DNA of 64,000 bases from Enterobacter sp. kpr-6 (GTDB taxonomy: Bacteria; Pseudomonadota; Gammaproteobacteria; Enterobacterales; Enterobacteriaceae): contig NZ_FOYH01000005.1 in NCBI RefSeq assembly GCF_900116015.1, positions 186,001-250,000 on the forward strand. Direction: 5' to 3'. Position numbers and translations under genes: made by a program. Position 1 is the stretch's first letter, and each line of letters opens with the position of its first letter. Positions 28,624-37,802 of this stretch are shown piece by piece. The notes beneath the pieces are model-generated. The model did no database searches. It had not been told where the DNA came from and saw only the letters and a list, made by a program, of their open reading frames with translations.

Positions 28624-29799
28624 TTATGATTGCAACATGTCACGCTGCTCGGGAAGCGTCGCGATATAAAGCGCAGGTTTACCGTCTTTATCGGAGCTAA
28701 ATAAAATCGCACTGTCGTCCGGCGTGAAGGACGGATGCGGGTGAGTCACCTGGCGACTGTTCGCAAAAGTGGCCCAGGAAGTATCGTGACGCGCGACGCG
28801 GAAATAAGCGCGCTTCGCCACATCAAAAGCATAAATATACGGGTCGTTATCGATGGTGTACCCGCTGGTGTCTTTCACATCCACCGGCGTACCGGAACCG
28901 TCACCGACCAGCAGCGTACCGTCAAAGTTACTCATCAAATGCGAACAGGCCGGCATTTGCATGACGGCTTCATTCACGCCGGTGTCCGGGTTGAAGCTGT
29001 AAATCGTGCGCCCTTGTTCGCCCTTCAGATAGGAGACGTACACCAGCGCGGAACCGTTCGGTACCCAGAATTCGTGGGTGCAACTTTCGCCTTCAGCGTG
29101 CTCTTTGACTTTGCGTACGTTGCTGCCGTCTTCATTGACCAGCCACATGCGCGCATCCACCAGATCGTGCGGACCTTCGTGACAGAAGGCGACGGTGTTG
29201 TCGTCAAACGGACGGTAAATCGGGTGGCCGAGCCAGTTTTTCTCTTCGTGGATCACCGCACTTTCCCCGGTCTGCAAATCAACGCGCAGCAGGCGGCAGT
29301 GTGGGCCTTTATGGAAGAAATCATGGAACAATTGCCAGGTGTTCAGCGGCGTCCAGTCGCTTTTAGCGATCTCAATGCCGACCAGCTTGGTGCAATCGCT
29401 GTTGGCAACCCAGGTGCCGTACCCGACCCACTCATCGGCTACACGATACACTTCGCGTTCGGCAAACGTGGTGAGATTGACTTCCAGCAGGGTGCGATCG
29501 TTTTTCACGTAATAGAGCGATTTATCGTCCGGAGAAAGGAAACCGCCAAAGGTGTTATCGCCTGCGCCTTCGGTAAGCTGCACCGCTTCGGCTTTAGCAA
29601 TATTCAGCAGGTAGTAGTTCCAGTGTCCGTCGAACTCACCGGCGAAAAGCAGGTGGCTGCCATCGTTAAAAAAGCACTTCTGATAGAAGTAATTACGATG
29701 ACACGTCACTTCCGGAGGGGTAAGACGGGTAACTTCCGCGCCGGTATCCGGATCGCGGCTCACGTCATAGTTCAGTTTTACCCGCATGCCTTTCGCCAT
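28624..29799 (-). CDS. ogl: Oligogalacturonate lyase, copy 1
   Basis: Cytoplasmic PL22 lyase that splits digalacturonate and unsaturated dimers into 5-keto-4-deoxyuronate (DKI). 391 residues from ATG 29799, which has AAGGAG 7 nt upstream (the upstream in-frame ATG lacks one). A seven-bladed propeller enzyme; His-rich active-site stretches kept here are THEFW, CSHLMSN and VTHPHPSF, the last two holding metal ligands in the family. Divergent from kduI with one KdgR-type operator on its side of the shared gap. A second, diverged copy lies 2.3 kb further on. Confidence 0.94.
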   Translation of the reverse strand: MAKGMRVKLNYDVSRDPDTGAEVTRLTPPEVTCHRNYFYQKCFFNDGSHLLFAGEFDGHWNYYLLNIAKAEAVQLTEGAGDNTFGGFLSPDDKSLYYVKNDRTLLEVNLTTFAEREVYRVADEWVGYGTWVANSDCTKLVGIEIAKSDWTPLNTWQLFHDFFHKGPHCRLLRVDLQTGESAVIHEEKNWLGHPIYRPFDDNTVAFCHEGPHDLVDARMWLVNEDGSNVRKVKEHAEGESCTHEFWVPNGSALVYVSYLKGEQGRTIYSFNPDTGVNEAVMQMPACSHLMSNFDGTLLVGDGSGTPVDVKDTSGYTIDNDPYIYAFDVAKRAYFRVARHDTSWATFANSRQVTHPHPSFTPDDSAILFSSDKDGKPALYIATLPEQRDMLQS

Positions 29800-29857
29800 T
29801 GTGCACTCCTTTATCATGACCGGGTTAATGATGAGTTTAAAATCTGGGTATTAATTT

Positions 29858-29876
29858 ATCAAAACACTGTTTCAAT
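29858..29876 (-). promoter_or_regulatory. Candidate KdgR operator of ogl copy 1
   Basis: ATCAAAACACTGTTTCAAT (plus-strand reading) matches 15 of 18 fixed positions of AATRAAAYRNYRTTTYATT, 59 nt upstream of the ogl start. Confidence 0.6.
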
Positions 29877-30094
29877 GGGTGTGACGTGTCACGCACTTTA
29901 TGAGAAAAACGCCCGGCAATTTTATGATTTACCCTTTGCGTGTTAAGCAAAAAAAGCCCATCTTTGATTTTCAGCATTAAAAATCAGCCTGCCGGTAAGA
30001 TTTCTAAGATTTTATAATTAACTGATTTATAAAGATTTTATTTTGTCGTAAATTAACAACATAATGGCTTCTCAGGTTGTCAACGCTTAACAAT

Positions 30095-30110
30095 CGTGAT
30101 CCTGTTTACA
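30095..30110 (+). promoter_or_regulatory. Candidate CRP site upstream of kduI
   Basis: CGTGA-TCCTGT-TTACA matches TGTGA-N6-TCACA at 8/10 positions. It would be centred near -91 relative to the kduI start inferred from TTGAAA/TACTAT, a class I-like distance. Confidence 0.4.
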
Positions 30111-30134
30111 CTTTTAATATTAAATGGCAAAAAA

Positions 30135-30153
30135 AGTGAAACGTTGTTTTATT
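30135..30153 (+). promoter_or_regulatory. Candidate KdgR operator of kduI-kduD
   Basis: AGTGAAACGTTGTTTTATT matches 17 of 18 fixed positions of AATRAAAYRNYRTTTYATT, the best of the six sites in this window. It ends 5 nt before the proposed -35. Confidence 0.75.
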
Positions 30154-30158
30154 CAGAA

Positions 30159-30187
30159 TTGAAAAGACGTTTTAGCCGGGATACTAT
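30159..30187 (+). promoter_or_regulatory. Candidate promoter of kduI-kduD
   Basis: TTGAAA (30159-30164), 17-nt spacer, TACTAT (30182-30187). It would give a leader of about 75 nt before kduI. Confidence 0.5.
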
Positions 30188-30267
30188 GTGCGCATATTGC
30201 AGTGGGGCGACTATTTCATCGTTTCATTGCCTGAGAGATCGGTCGCACATCAATTTCGGAGGTTATT

Positions 30268-31104
30268 GTGGAAGTCAGACAAAGCATCCACAGCGCGCAT
30301 GCTAAAACGCTGGATACCCAGGGGCTGCGCGATGAATTTTTAGTTGAGAAAGTGTTCGTCGCAGACGAATACACCATGGTGTACAGCCATATCGACCGCA
30401 TCATTGTGGGCGGCATCATGCCTGCTGAGAAGACGGTTTCCGTAGGTGGCGAAGTGGGTAAACAGCTCGGCGTGAGCTACTTCTTAGAGCGCCGCGAACT
30501 GGGCGTCATCAACATTGGCGGCGCGGGCACCATCACCGTTGACGGCGAGTGCTACGAAATCGGCCACCGCGACGCGCTGTATGTCGGCAAAGGCGCAAAA
30601 GAAGTGGTATTTGCAAGCGTAGATGCGGCGAATCCGGCGAAGTTCTACTACAACTGCGCCCCGGCACACACCACGTATCCGACCAAAAAAGTGACGCCAG
30701 CAGAAGTGGCTCCGGTCACGCTGGGCGATCCGCTGACCAGCAACCGTCGCACTATCAACAAATATTTCGTTCCCGATGTGCTGGAAACCTGCCAGCTCAG
30801 CATGGGGCTGACCGAGCTTGAGCCGGGCAACCTGTGGAACACCATGCCGTGCCATACCCATGAGCGCCGTATGGAAGTCTATTTCTACTTCAATATGGAA
30901 GAAGATGCGTGCGTATTCCACATGATGGGACAGCCGCAGGAAACGCGTCACATCGTGATGCACAACGAGCAAGCGGTGATTTCTCCGAGCTGGTCAATTC
31001 ATTCAGGCGTGGGTACACGCGCGTACACCTTCATTTGGGGGATGGTAGGCGAGAACCAGGTCTTTGATGATATGGACCACGTCGCCGTTAAGGATCTGCG
31101 CTAG
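30268..31104 (+). CDS. kduI: 5-keto-4-deoxyuronate isomerase KduI
   Basis: Converts DKI (5-keto-4-deoxyuronate) to DKII in the pectin-fragment route. It has 278 residues, the E. coli length, with a double cupin fold. Zinc ligands are visible in CHTHERRME (two His and Glu) and SIHSGVG (His). GTG start at 30268 with a perfect GGAGG 6 nt before. kduD follows 61 nt later in the same direction. A near-consensus KdgR operator lies upstream. Confidence 0.96.
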   Translation: MEVRQSIHSAHAKTLDTQGLRDEFLVEKVFVADEYTMVYSHIDRIIVGGIMPAEKTVSVGGEVGKQLGVSYFLERRELGVINIGGAGTITVDGECYEIGHRDALYVGKGAKEVVFASVDAANPAKFYYNCAPAHTTYPTKKVTPAEVAPVTLGDPLTSNRRTINKYFVPDVLETCQLSMGLTELEPGNLWNTMPCHTHERRMEVYFYFNMEEDACVFHMMGQPQETRHIVMHNEQAVISPSWSIHSGVGTRAYTFIWGMVGENQVFDDMDHVAVKDLR

Positions 31105-31165
31105 TCGCGGACAGCAAAGTCAACCATGCCTGTGGGTGCAGGCGCAGAAAAATAAAGGAACAAAC

Positions 31166-31927
31166 ATGATTCTGGATGCATTTTCTCTTCAAGGTAAAGT
31201 GGCCGTTGTCAGTGGGTGTGACACTGGCCTGGGCCAGGGTATGGCGATTGGTCTGGCGGAAGCGGGCTGCGATATCGTGGGTATTAACATCGTTGAGCCG
31301 ACTGAAACCATCGAGCGCGTCACCGCGCTGGGCCGCCGTTTCCTGAGCCTGACCGCCGATCTGCGTCAGATCGACGGCATTCCTGAACTGCTGGAGCGCG
31401 CAGTATCTGAATTCGGTCATATCGACATTCTGGTCAACAACGCCGGTCTGATTCGCCGTGAAGATGCGATCAATTTCAGCGAAAAAGACTGGGATGACGT
31501 TATGAACCTGAACATTAAGAGCGTGTTCTTTATGTCTCAGGCGGCGGCGAAGCACTTTATCGCTCAGGGTAAAGGCGGCAAGATCATCAACATCGCGTCG
31601 ATGCTCTCCTTCCAGGGCGGTATCCGCGTTCCGTCTTACACCGCATCAAAAAGCGCCGTGATGGGCGTGACCCGTCTGCTGGCGAACGAGTGGGCGCAGC
31701 ACAATATCAACGTGAATGCGATCGCACCGGGCTACATGGCGACCAACAACACCCAGCAACTGCGTGCTGATGAAGAACGCAGCGCGGCGATCCTTGAGCG
31801 TATCCCGGCAGGCCGCTGGGGTCTGCCAAGCGATCTGATGGGTCCGGTGGTGTTCCTGGCATCTGGCGCATCCGACTACATCAACGGTTACACCGTTGCA
31901 GTAGACGGCGGCTGGCTGGCGCGTTAA
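31166..31927 (+). CDS. kduD: 2-keto-3-deoxygluconate dehydrogenase KduD
   Basis: NAD-dependent short-chain dehydrogenase reducing DKII to 2-keto-3-deoxygluconate (KDG), which then enters the Entner-Doudoroff lower route via KdgK and KdgA, not in this window. 253 residues as in E. coli. Cofactor motif GCDTGLGQG, NNAG, and catalytic Tyr/Lys in YTASK near residue 158. ATG 31166 has AAAGGA; an upstream extension would run into kduI. Second gene of kduID; a tetraloop terminator follows. Confidence 0.96.
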   Translation: MILDAFSLQGKVAVVSGCDTGLGQGMAIGLAEAGCDIVGINIVEPTETIERVTALGRRFLSLTADLRQIDGIPELLERAVSEFGHIDILVNNAGLIRREDAINFSEKDWDDVMNLNIKSVFFMSQAAAKHFIAQGKGGKIINIASMLSFQGGIRVPSYTASKSAVMGVTRLLANEWAQHNINVNAIAPGYMATNNTQQLRADEERSAAILERIPAGRWGLPSDLMGPVVFLASGASDYINGYTVAVDGGWLAR

Positions 31928-31947
31928 TTCGCGAAGGTCTGATAAGA

Positions 31948-31972
31948 AACCCCGCTTCGGCGGGGTTTTTTT
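31948..31972 (+). terminator. Intrinsic terminator of kduI-kduD
   Basis: AACCCCGC-TTCG-GCGGGGTT with the extra-stable TTCG loop and a T-run. Confidence 0.95.
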
Positions 31973-31975
31973 ATG

Positions 31976-32111
31976 CCCCTCACCCTCACCCTAACCCTCT
32001 CCCTGAGGGAGAGGGGACAGATCGAGTGCGGATTCTCCCTCTCCCTGAGGAAGGGGGGACGGATCGAATGCGGATTCTCCCTCTCCCTCAGGGAGAGGGC
32101 CGGGGTGAGGG
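31976..32111. repeat. REP-like palindrome cluster 2
   Basis: CCCTCACCC-CTAACCCTCTCCC arm at the left, its inverted partner GGGAGAGGGCCGGGGTGAGGG at the right, with three palindromic units and two near-identical spacers (GATCGAGTGCGGATTCTC and GATCGAATGCGGATTCTC). It fills the gap between the ends of kduD and ogl copy 2. Confidence 0.85.
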
Positions 32112-32119
32112 TAAAAAAC

Positions 32120-33250
32120 CTACACCCGCGCCAGATACAGCGCGGGCATGCCTTCGCCATCGGACGAATACAACACCCACTGGTTATCCGGGGAAAACGA
32201 CGGGTGAGGGTGGGTGACCTGGCGGTCGCCGTCGAGCACTTTCCAGCTACTGTTGTGCTGGCAAATCGCCGTTTGCGCGCCGGTCTTCACATCAAACACC
32301 CAGATAAACGGATCGTTCAGGCTGATGTCGCCGGTGTTGTGCGGTGCGCCGTCGCCGACGATAAGCGAGCCATCGTAGTTACTCATCAAATGCGAACACG
32401 GCGGAATGGTCATCAGTTCGCGGTTCTCAAGCGTTGCCGGATCGGCGCTAACCAGGTAGCGGTGCGGGCTGCCCTCTTTGTGCGCCACGTAATACAGCGC
32501 TGAGCCGTCCGGCACCCAGAATTCGTGGGTAAAACTCTCGCCTGCCGCGTGCTGGCGCACCTTGCGCAGATGGCTGCCGTCCTCGTTGATAAGCCACATC
32601 CGGGCGTCGATAACATCGCGCGGACCTTCATGGCAAAACGCCACCGTGCTGTCGTCAAACGGGCGGTAGATCGGGTGCCCGAGCCAGCGTTTTTCCTGCA
32701 AAATGGTGCGCTGCTCGCCGGTTTGCAGATCGATATTGATCAGGCGGCACTCCGGTTGAGTAAAGTAAAAATCGCGGAACTTCGACCAGTCGGTAAGCGG
32801 CTGCCAGTCGGATTTTTTAATTTCAATCCCCACCAGTTTTGTACAGTCGGAATTCGCCACCCAGGTGCCGTAGGCAACCCACTCATCGTCCACTTCATAG
32901 ACCACATGCTCTTCCAGCGTATGCAGATCCACGCGCCGCAGTTCGCGGGTATTTTTCACATACCACAGGCTGCTATCGTCAGCGGATAAAAAGCCGCCGA
33001 AGGTGTTATCGCCCGCGCCTTCGGTGAGCTGCGTGGCCTGCGAACGGGCAAGATCCAGCAGCCAGTAGTTCCAGTGACCTTCAAACGCGCCGCCAAAGAC
33101 GATCTTTTGCCCGTCCCGGGTGAAGCATTTTTGGTAGAAATAATTGCGGTGACAAATAATGTGCGGCGGCGTTAAGCGGATAACCTCGTGCCCGGTTTCA
33201 CTGTCCGTGTAATGACGGAACGCCAGTGAAATGATTTTTCCTCGAGCCAT
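32120..33250 (-). CDS. ogl: Oligogalacturonate lyase, copy 2
   Basis: Second PL22 oligogalacturonate lyase, 376 residues, clearly paralogous to the copy at 28624-29799 but diverged along its length and shorter in the C-terminal part. The His-rich stretches THEFW, CSHLMSN and VTHPHPSF are all kept, so it should be active. ATG 33250 has AAGGAGAGGG upstream. It is the last gene after togMNAB, 64 nt beyond togB, and a terminator-like hairpin sits in that gap, so its expression may be lower than that of the transporter. Confidence 0.93.
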   Translation of the reverse strand: MARGKIISLAFRHYTDSETGHEVIRLTPPHIICHRNYFYQKCFTRDGQKIVFGGAFEGHWNYWLLDLARSQATQLTEGAGDNTFGGFLSADDSSLWYVKNTRELRRVDLHTLEEHVVYEVDDEWVAYGTWVANSDCTKLVGIEIKKSDWQPLTDWSKFRDFYFTQPECRLINIDLQTGEQRTILQEKRWLGHPIYRPFDDSTVAFCHEGPRDVIDARMWLINEDGSHLRKVRQHAAGESFTHEFWVPDGSALYYVAHKEGSPHRYLVSADPATLENRELMTIPPCSHLMSNYDGSLIVGDGAPHNTGDISLNDPFIWVFDVKTGAQTAICQHNSSWKVLDGDRQVTHPHPSFSPDNQWVLYSSDGEGMPALYLARV

Positions 33251-33262
33251 GACCCTCTCCTT

Positions 33263-33292
33263 AAAAAAATACCCCGCCACTGGCAGGGTATT
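33263..33292 (-). terminator. Hairpin with T-run between togB and ogl copy 2
   Basis: On the minus strand ATACCCTGCC/GGCGGGGTAT with a 3-nt loop and seven T, directly followed by the ogl ribosome site. It looks like a full intrinsic terminator inside the operon. Confidence 0.8.
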
Positions 33293-33314
33293 GTCAGAAA
33301 TAACAGCAGAAAAA

Positions 33315-34604
33315 TTAACGCATTGCGCGTTTCAGGATACGTTCAGCCTGACGCTGGAAGTCTGCTGCGGCTTCTTCCACGGTTTTCTGGCCGTAGTCGA
33401 TGTACTGCAAAGACGTCCCGAACTGCGCCACGATCTGCGGATCGTCAAAGTATGGCGATACGGAGAGTTTGGCTGGCAGAGACTGCGCCAGACGCAGACC
33501 GGATACTGACGGATCTTCTTCTTTAATGGTGCCGTTCGTGGTCAGCGTTTCGACCGCGACTTTGCTCAGCGGCACGCCGCGCTCAAGTCCCAGTGTTTCC
33601 ACGCCTTCTTTGCTGTTCAGCAGGAAGTTAATCAGCTGAGCCGCTTCTTTCGGGTGCTTGGTGGTTTTACCGATAGAGAGCATCTGCGCAGGTTTGAAGA
33701 ACAGGCCCGCGTCGGTTGCGTTCGGCAGCATCGGGTAGTGACCCAGCTCCAGCTTGGCTGGTGGCTTCAGGTTGTCGGAATATTTGGTAATGGTGGAGTT
33801 CCACATGTAGGTACCCGCCCATTCGCCTTCAATCCACGGCTTCATTTCATACATGTTGCTCTTACCGAACGACGCGTAATACTTGGTATCCGGCATTACG
33901 TGGCTGTCGACAAGGCTTTTGTAGGTCTGGAAGAACTCAACCCACTGCTCTTTGCTGTAGGAGAATTTTTTGGTTTTTTCATCCACGGCCGGAATGTTGT
34001 ACTTCTGGATCATGTACGAGTTCAGCAGCGCCAGGGTGTCCTGATGCTCCAGCACCACCGGGTAATACTGTTTGCCCAGCTTGCTTTCAAACGCTTTGCC
34101 CGCGGCTTTCAGCTCGTCCCAGGTTTTCGGGTATTCGACGCCCGCTTTTTTCCAGGTCTCGTTGTTGAAGTAGAACACGCGCGCGGTCACGGAGATCGGA
34201 ATGCCGTTCAGCTTGCCGTTCACGGTGGTGGATTGCAGTTCTTTCGGATCGAACTGGCTTAAGTCGATCACGTCTTTAACCTGGTTCAGATCGTAAAAAC
34301 CTTCGCCGGTTTTCGAGAAAATCGGCAGCCAGTTCCAGTTGGTTTGCATCACGTCAGGCTCGGTGCCGCCTGCGATCTGCGTGGTCAGACGGGAAAGGTG
34401 CCCGTCCCAGCCGGTGTATTCTGATTTAACGTTAATCTCAGGGTGCTGCTTATGGAACTCTTCAATCGCTTTCAACGTCACCTGGTGACGGCCATTACCG
34501 CCCCACCAGGACATGCGCAGATCCACGTTTTCTGCCGCGTGAGACGGCAGGGCACACAGACCCAGAGTGGCGGAGATCGCTGCGCTTAAAAGCACTTTTT
34601 TCAT
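33315..34604 (-). CDS. togB: Oligogalacturonide-binding protein TogB
   Basis: Periplasmic binding protein of a CUT1-type sugar ABC importer; 429 residues. The signal peptide ends CALPSHA before AENVDLRMSWWGG, and the mature part is a family 1 solute-binding protein (GGTEPDVMQTNW; GIPISVTARVFYFN). Context (togMNA, two ogl, kduID, kdgM) rather than sequence alone assigns oligogalacturonides. ATG 34604 has GGAG 7-8 nt upstream; the frame extends further but overlaps togA. Lies 13 nt after togA. Confidence 0.9.
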   Translation of the reverse strand: MKKVLLSAAISATLGLCALPSHAAENVDLRMSWWGGNGRHQVTLKAIEEFHKQHPEINVKSEYTGWDGHLSRLTTQIAGGTEPDVMQTNWNWLPIFSKTGEGFYDLNQVKDVIDLSQFDPKELQSTTVNGKLNGIPISVTARVFYFNNETWKKAGVEYPKTWDELKAAGKAFESKLGKQYYPVVLEHQDTLALLNSYMIQKYNIPAVDEKTKKFSYSKEQWVEFFQTYKSLVDSHVMPDTKYYASFGKSNMYEMKPWIEGEWAGTYMWNSTITKYSDNLKPPAKLELGHYPMLPNATDAGLFFKPAQMLSIGKTTKHPKEAAQLINFLLNSKEGVETLGLERGVPLSKVAVETLTTNGTIKEEDPSVSGLRLAQSLPAKLSVSPYFDDPQIVAQFGTSLQYIDYGQKTVEEAAADFQRQAERILKRAMR

Positions 34605-34617
34605 TTTTATGCTCCAG

Positions 34618-35745
34618 TTAGAGAGAGATGTTCTGTTCGGTTTTCGCGTCAAAGATATGACACTTATCCATGTCAAACTTGAAGTACACCTTACGATGTA
34701 AACCTTTTGCTATCATCGGTTTAGCTACATCAGAAGGAATTCGGGCGGTCAGTTCGTAGTTCGCTATTTTGAGGTAGACGAAGAATTCGTGACCCATGTT
34801 TTCTACGCGCACCAGGTCGCCGGTGCCGCAGCCTTCGGCAAACGGCTCGTCAGAGACAGACACAAATTCCGGGCGCACGCCAAAGAAGACGTCCTGACCT
34901 GCGTAATTGGTGACTTTTTCCTGTTGCTTCGCATTGAGCGGCAGGGTGTCATCGCCCACCGTGATGTGCAGGCCACCGTCTTTCTCCACGATTTTCCCCG
35001 GCTTGATGTTCATTTCCGGCGCGCCGATAAAGCCCGCCACGAACATGTTTTTCGGGAAGTGGTAGAGGTTATCCGGGGTATCCACCTGCATAATATGACC
35101 CAGTTTCATCACGCAGATACGGTCGCCCATGGTCATCGCTTCGGTCTGATCGTGCGTCACGTAAACGGTGGTCGCCGGTTTACCGGAGCTTTTTAACTGC
35201 TTGTGCAGATCCGAAATACGGATACGCATCGAGGCACGCAGCTTGGCGTCAAGGTTAGAGAGCGGTTCGTCGAACAGGAACACGTCCGGCTTTTTCACAA
35301 TCGCGCGGCCCACCGCCACACGCTGTGCCTGGCCGCCCGAAAGCTGGCGCGGCAGGCGATCCAGCAGTTCGTCCAGCTCAAGGATTTTGGCCGCTTCATC
35401 TACTTGCCTGTCGATCTGATCTTTCGGCAGCTTGCTGAGCTTCAGGCCAAACGCCAGGTTTTCACGCACTGTCATGTGCGGATAGAGCGCATAGTTCTGG
35501 AACACCATGGCGATACCACGCTCTTTCGGCGCGAGGTTGTTCACCACTTTCTCACCGATGCGGACTTCACCGCCGCTGATGGTTTCAAGCCCGGCCAGCA
35601 TACGCAGGGTAGTGGATTTGGCGCAGCCGGACGGCCCGACAATCACCATGAACTCCCCGTCAGCGATTTTAAGGTCGATACCATGTACCGCTTTGAAGCC
35701 GTTGGAGTAAACCTTTTCCAGTTTGTTGAAAATCACTTCAGCCAT
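34618..35745 (-). CDS. togA: Sugar ABC transporter ATPase TogA
   Basis: MalK/UgpC-type ATPase of 375 residues. Walker A GPSGCAKST, signature LSGGQAQR, Walker B VFLFDEPLSNLD, switch His in YVTHDQTEA, and a C-terminal TOBE/regulatory domain (FFGVRPEFVSV). Third gene of togMNAB with 12-nt gaps on both sides. Substrate inferred from neighbours. Confidence 0.93.
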   Translation of the reverse strand: MAEVIFNKLEKVYSNGFKAVHGIDLKIADGEFMVIVGPSGCAKSTTLRMLAGLETISGGEVRIGEKVVNNLAPKERGIAMVFQNYALYPHMTVRENLAFGLKLSKLPKDQIDRQVDEAAKILELDELLDRLPRQLSGGQAQRVAVGRAIVKKPDVFLFDEPLSNLDAKLRASMRIRISDLHKQLKSSGKPATTVYVTHDQTEAMTMGDRICVMKLGHIMQVDTPDNLYHFPKNMFVAGFIGAPEMNIKPGKIVEKDGGLHITVGDDTLPLNAKQQEKVTNYAGQDVFFGVRPEFVSVSDEPFAEGCGTGDLVRVENMGHEFFVYLKIANYELTARIPSDVAKPMIAKGLHRKVYFKFDMDKCHIFDAKTEQNISL

Positions 35746-35757
35746 GATATTTCCCTC

Positions 35758-36660
35758 TTAACCTTTAATTCCGCTGCTGGTAACGCCCTGCACGAAGTAG
35801 CGCTGAGCAAGGAAGAACACAATGATGGATGGCAGAATGGAGATACTCGCCATTGCCAGAATTTCGTTCCACGGCGCACCTTCGGTGACGTCGATGGACA
35901 TTTTCAGCGCCAGTGCAATCGGGTACTTATCGACGCTGTAGACGTAGATCAGCGGGCCGATAAAGTCGTTCATGGACCACATGAACTGGAACAGCGCGAC
36001 GGAGATGATGGCCGGTTTGAGGATCGGCACAACCACGTACCACAGCACCTGTGCGGAGTTACAGCCGTCGATTTGCGCTGCTTCTTCCATGTCACGCGGT
36101 ACACCGCGTAAGAACTGGATCAGCATAAAGACGAAGAACCCTTGCGTGGCGAACGCGGTCGGCAGATAGAGCGGCAGATAGCTGTTCAGCATGCCCATTT
36201 CACGGAACATCAGGTACTGCGGGATCAGCAGCACGGTGCTTGGCAGCAGCATGGTGGCAATGAGCGTACCGAACCAGAAGTTCTTCCACGGGATCTCAAA
36301 GCGTGCAAAGCCATACGCCACGATGACCGAGGAGATAATGGTCAGGATCACTTTCGGGATCACGTACTTGAACGTGTTCCACATGTAATGGCCGAAGGTG
36401 TATTCGGTGCCGGTTTTCCAGCCATTCACAAAGCCATCGCTGGTCGGGTTCGACGGCCACAGACCGAGCGTGGTGAAGATCTCGTGGTTCGGTTTGAACG
36501 ACGCCGAGAACATCCAGGCCAGCGGGTAGAGCATCAGCAGGCCCACGAACAGCAGGATCACATAACGGATGGCGGCGCTGATTTTTTCACGGCGCAGCGT
36601 GCGCGCGACTTCGCGATCCGCGTCGGTCATCTCAGGCGTAATTTGTTGAATGTCAGCCAT
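35758..36660 (-). CDS. togN: Sugar ABC transporter permease TogN
   Basis: CUT1-family (MalG-like) inner-membrane permease; 300 residues from ATG 36660. Six membrane helices expected, for example YVILLFVGLLMLYPLAW and ISILPSIIVFFLAQRYF; coupling motif EEAAQIDGCNSAQVLW. C-terminal YFVQGVTSSGIKG is typical of MalG-like subunits. Overlaps togM by 8 nt. Confidence 0.93.
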   Translation of the reverse strand: MADIQQITPEMTDADREVARTLRREKISAAIRYVILLFVGLLMLYPLAWMFSASFKPNHEIFTTLGLWPSNPTSDGFVNGWKTGTEYTFGHYMWNTFKYVIPKVILTIISSVIVAYGFARFEIPWKNFWFGTLIATMLLPSTVLLIPQYLMFREMGMLNSYLPLYLPTAFATQGFFVFMLIQFLRGVPRDMEEAAQIDGCNSAQVLWYVVVPILKPAIISVALFQFMWSMNDFIGPLIYVYSVDKYPIALALKMSIDVTEGAPWNEILAMASISILPSIIVFFLAQRYFVQGVTSSGIKG

Positions 36661-37543
36661 TTTTGCCTCCCTTATCGGCGGAGTAGAACACCCAGTATTT
36701 CGAAGATTTAAAGGCAACGGAGGCAAAGAGCGCCACGACCAGGAACAGCACCCACGCCAGCGCCGCACCGTATCCCATATCGAAATACTTGAACGCCGTG
36801 TCGTAGATATAGAGCGAGAACAGATAGGTGTAGTAGGTCGGGCCACCGCCGGTGATCACGTAAGGCCCGGTAAATTCCTGGAACGCCTGCGTGGTCTGCA
36901 TGATGAAGTTGAAGAAAATAACCGGCGTAATCAGCGGTACGGTCACTTTCATGAACATCTGCCATTTGGAGGCACCGTCAATCATCGCCGCTTCGTACTG
37001 CGATTGCGGTACGTTTTGCAGCGCGGCCAGGAAGATCACCATCGCGGAACCGAACTGCCAGACGCGCAGTAAGGTGACCGACATCAGCGCCAGCGAAGGC
37101 TCGCCCAGCCAGTTGATCGGATCTAAACCAAACACGCCAATGAAGTTGTTCAACAGACCGTCGATGGCAAACAGGGCACGCCACAGCACGGCGATAGCGA
37201 CGGAGCTGCCGAGAATTGACGGAATATAATAGGCGGTACGGAAAAAGCCGATGCCGCGCAATTTGAAGTTCAGAACAAAGGCGATGCCTAATGCAAAAGC
37301 CAGTTTTAATGGAATGGTTAAAAAGACATACGCAAACGTCACGCCCATGGATTTCCAGAAAAGTGCATCTTCCGTCAGCATGTAGCGATAGTTTTCGATG
37401 CCGTTAAAAACCGGCGGACTCATTAAATCGTACTCGGTAAAGCTCAGCACGAAAGAGGAAACAAAGGGAAAAGCCGTGAAGATGATCAACCCTATTATAT
37501 AAGGCGAGATCCAGGCCAACCCCAGTAGTCTGTTTTCATTCAT
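36653..37543 (-). CDS. togM: Sugar ABC transporter permease TogM
   Basis: CUT1-family (MalF-like) inner-membrane permease of 296 residues, first gene of togMNAB-ogl. Membrane helices include LAWISPYIIGLIIFTAFPF and LAWVLFLVVALFASVAF; coupling motif EAAMIDGASKWQMF. Upstream lie two KdgR-type sites and a CRP-like site, so pectin induction with catabolite control is expected. Confidence 0.93.
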   Translation of the reverse strand: MNENRLLGLAWISPYIIGLIIFTAFPFVSSFVLSFTEYDLMSPPVFNGIENYRYMLTEDALFWKSMGVTFAYVFLTIPLKLAFALGIAFVLNFKLRGIGFFRTAYYIPSILGSSVAIAVLWRALFAIDGLLNNFIGVFGLDPINWLGEPSLALMSVTLLRVWQFGSAMVIFLAALQNVPQSQYEAAMIDGASKWQMFMKVTVPLITPVIFFNFIMQTTQAFQEFTGPYVITGGGPTYYTYLFSLYIYDTAFKYFDMGYGAALAWVLFLVVALFASVAFKSSKYWVFYSADKGGKNG

Positions 37544-37736
37544 ACATACCTACCATCAATGGTTTATAAACGGATTCGGGTGTCGCTTACCGCGTCTGCT
37601 TTTTCACATGGCGGTGTTTTAACTGTCTGGAGCATGACATCAGCAATCTCATAACATGCTGATATCTTTGTTCTTAACGGGTTTCCCCTTAACGGAACCG
37701 GCGGTTTTTAAACTGAATGAACCGTGGTTCTTAGTT

Positions 37737-37755
37737 TGTAAAACATCGTTTTAAT
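37737..37755 (-). promoter_or_regulatory. Candidate KdgR operator 1 of togM
   Basis: TGTAAAACATCGTTTTAAT (plus-strand reading) matches 15 of 18 fixed positions of AATRAAAYRNYRTTTYATT. Confidence 0.6.
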
Positions 37756-37802
37756 TTATTTTATTGCTATTTATTTCCGCGTCATTCATATATTGGCGGA
37801 AA

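Larger units (their letters stand above)
29800..30267. other. Divergent ogl/kduI control region
   Basis: 468 nt without a gene. It holds a KdgR-type site on each side, a CRP-like site, a kduI promoter candidate, and a 12-nt palindrome GTGACGTGTCAC (29881-29892) that I cannot assign. No credible ORF. Confidence 0.7.

Noticed and set aside
28735..29946. 403-residue plus-strand ORF opposite ogl copy 1
   Set aside because: Entirely antisense to a well-supported lyase gene and its control region.
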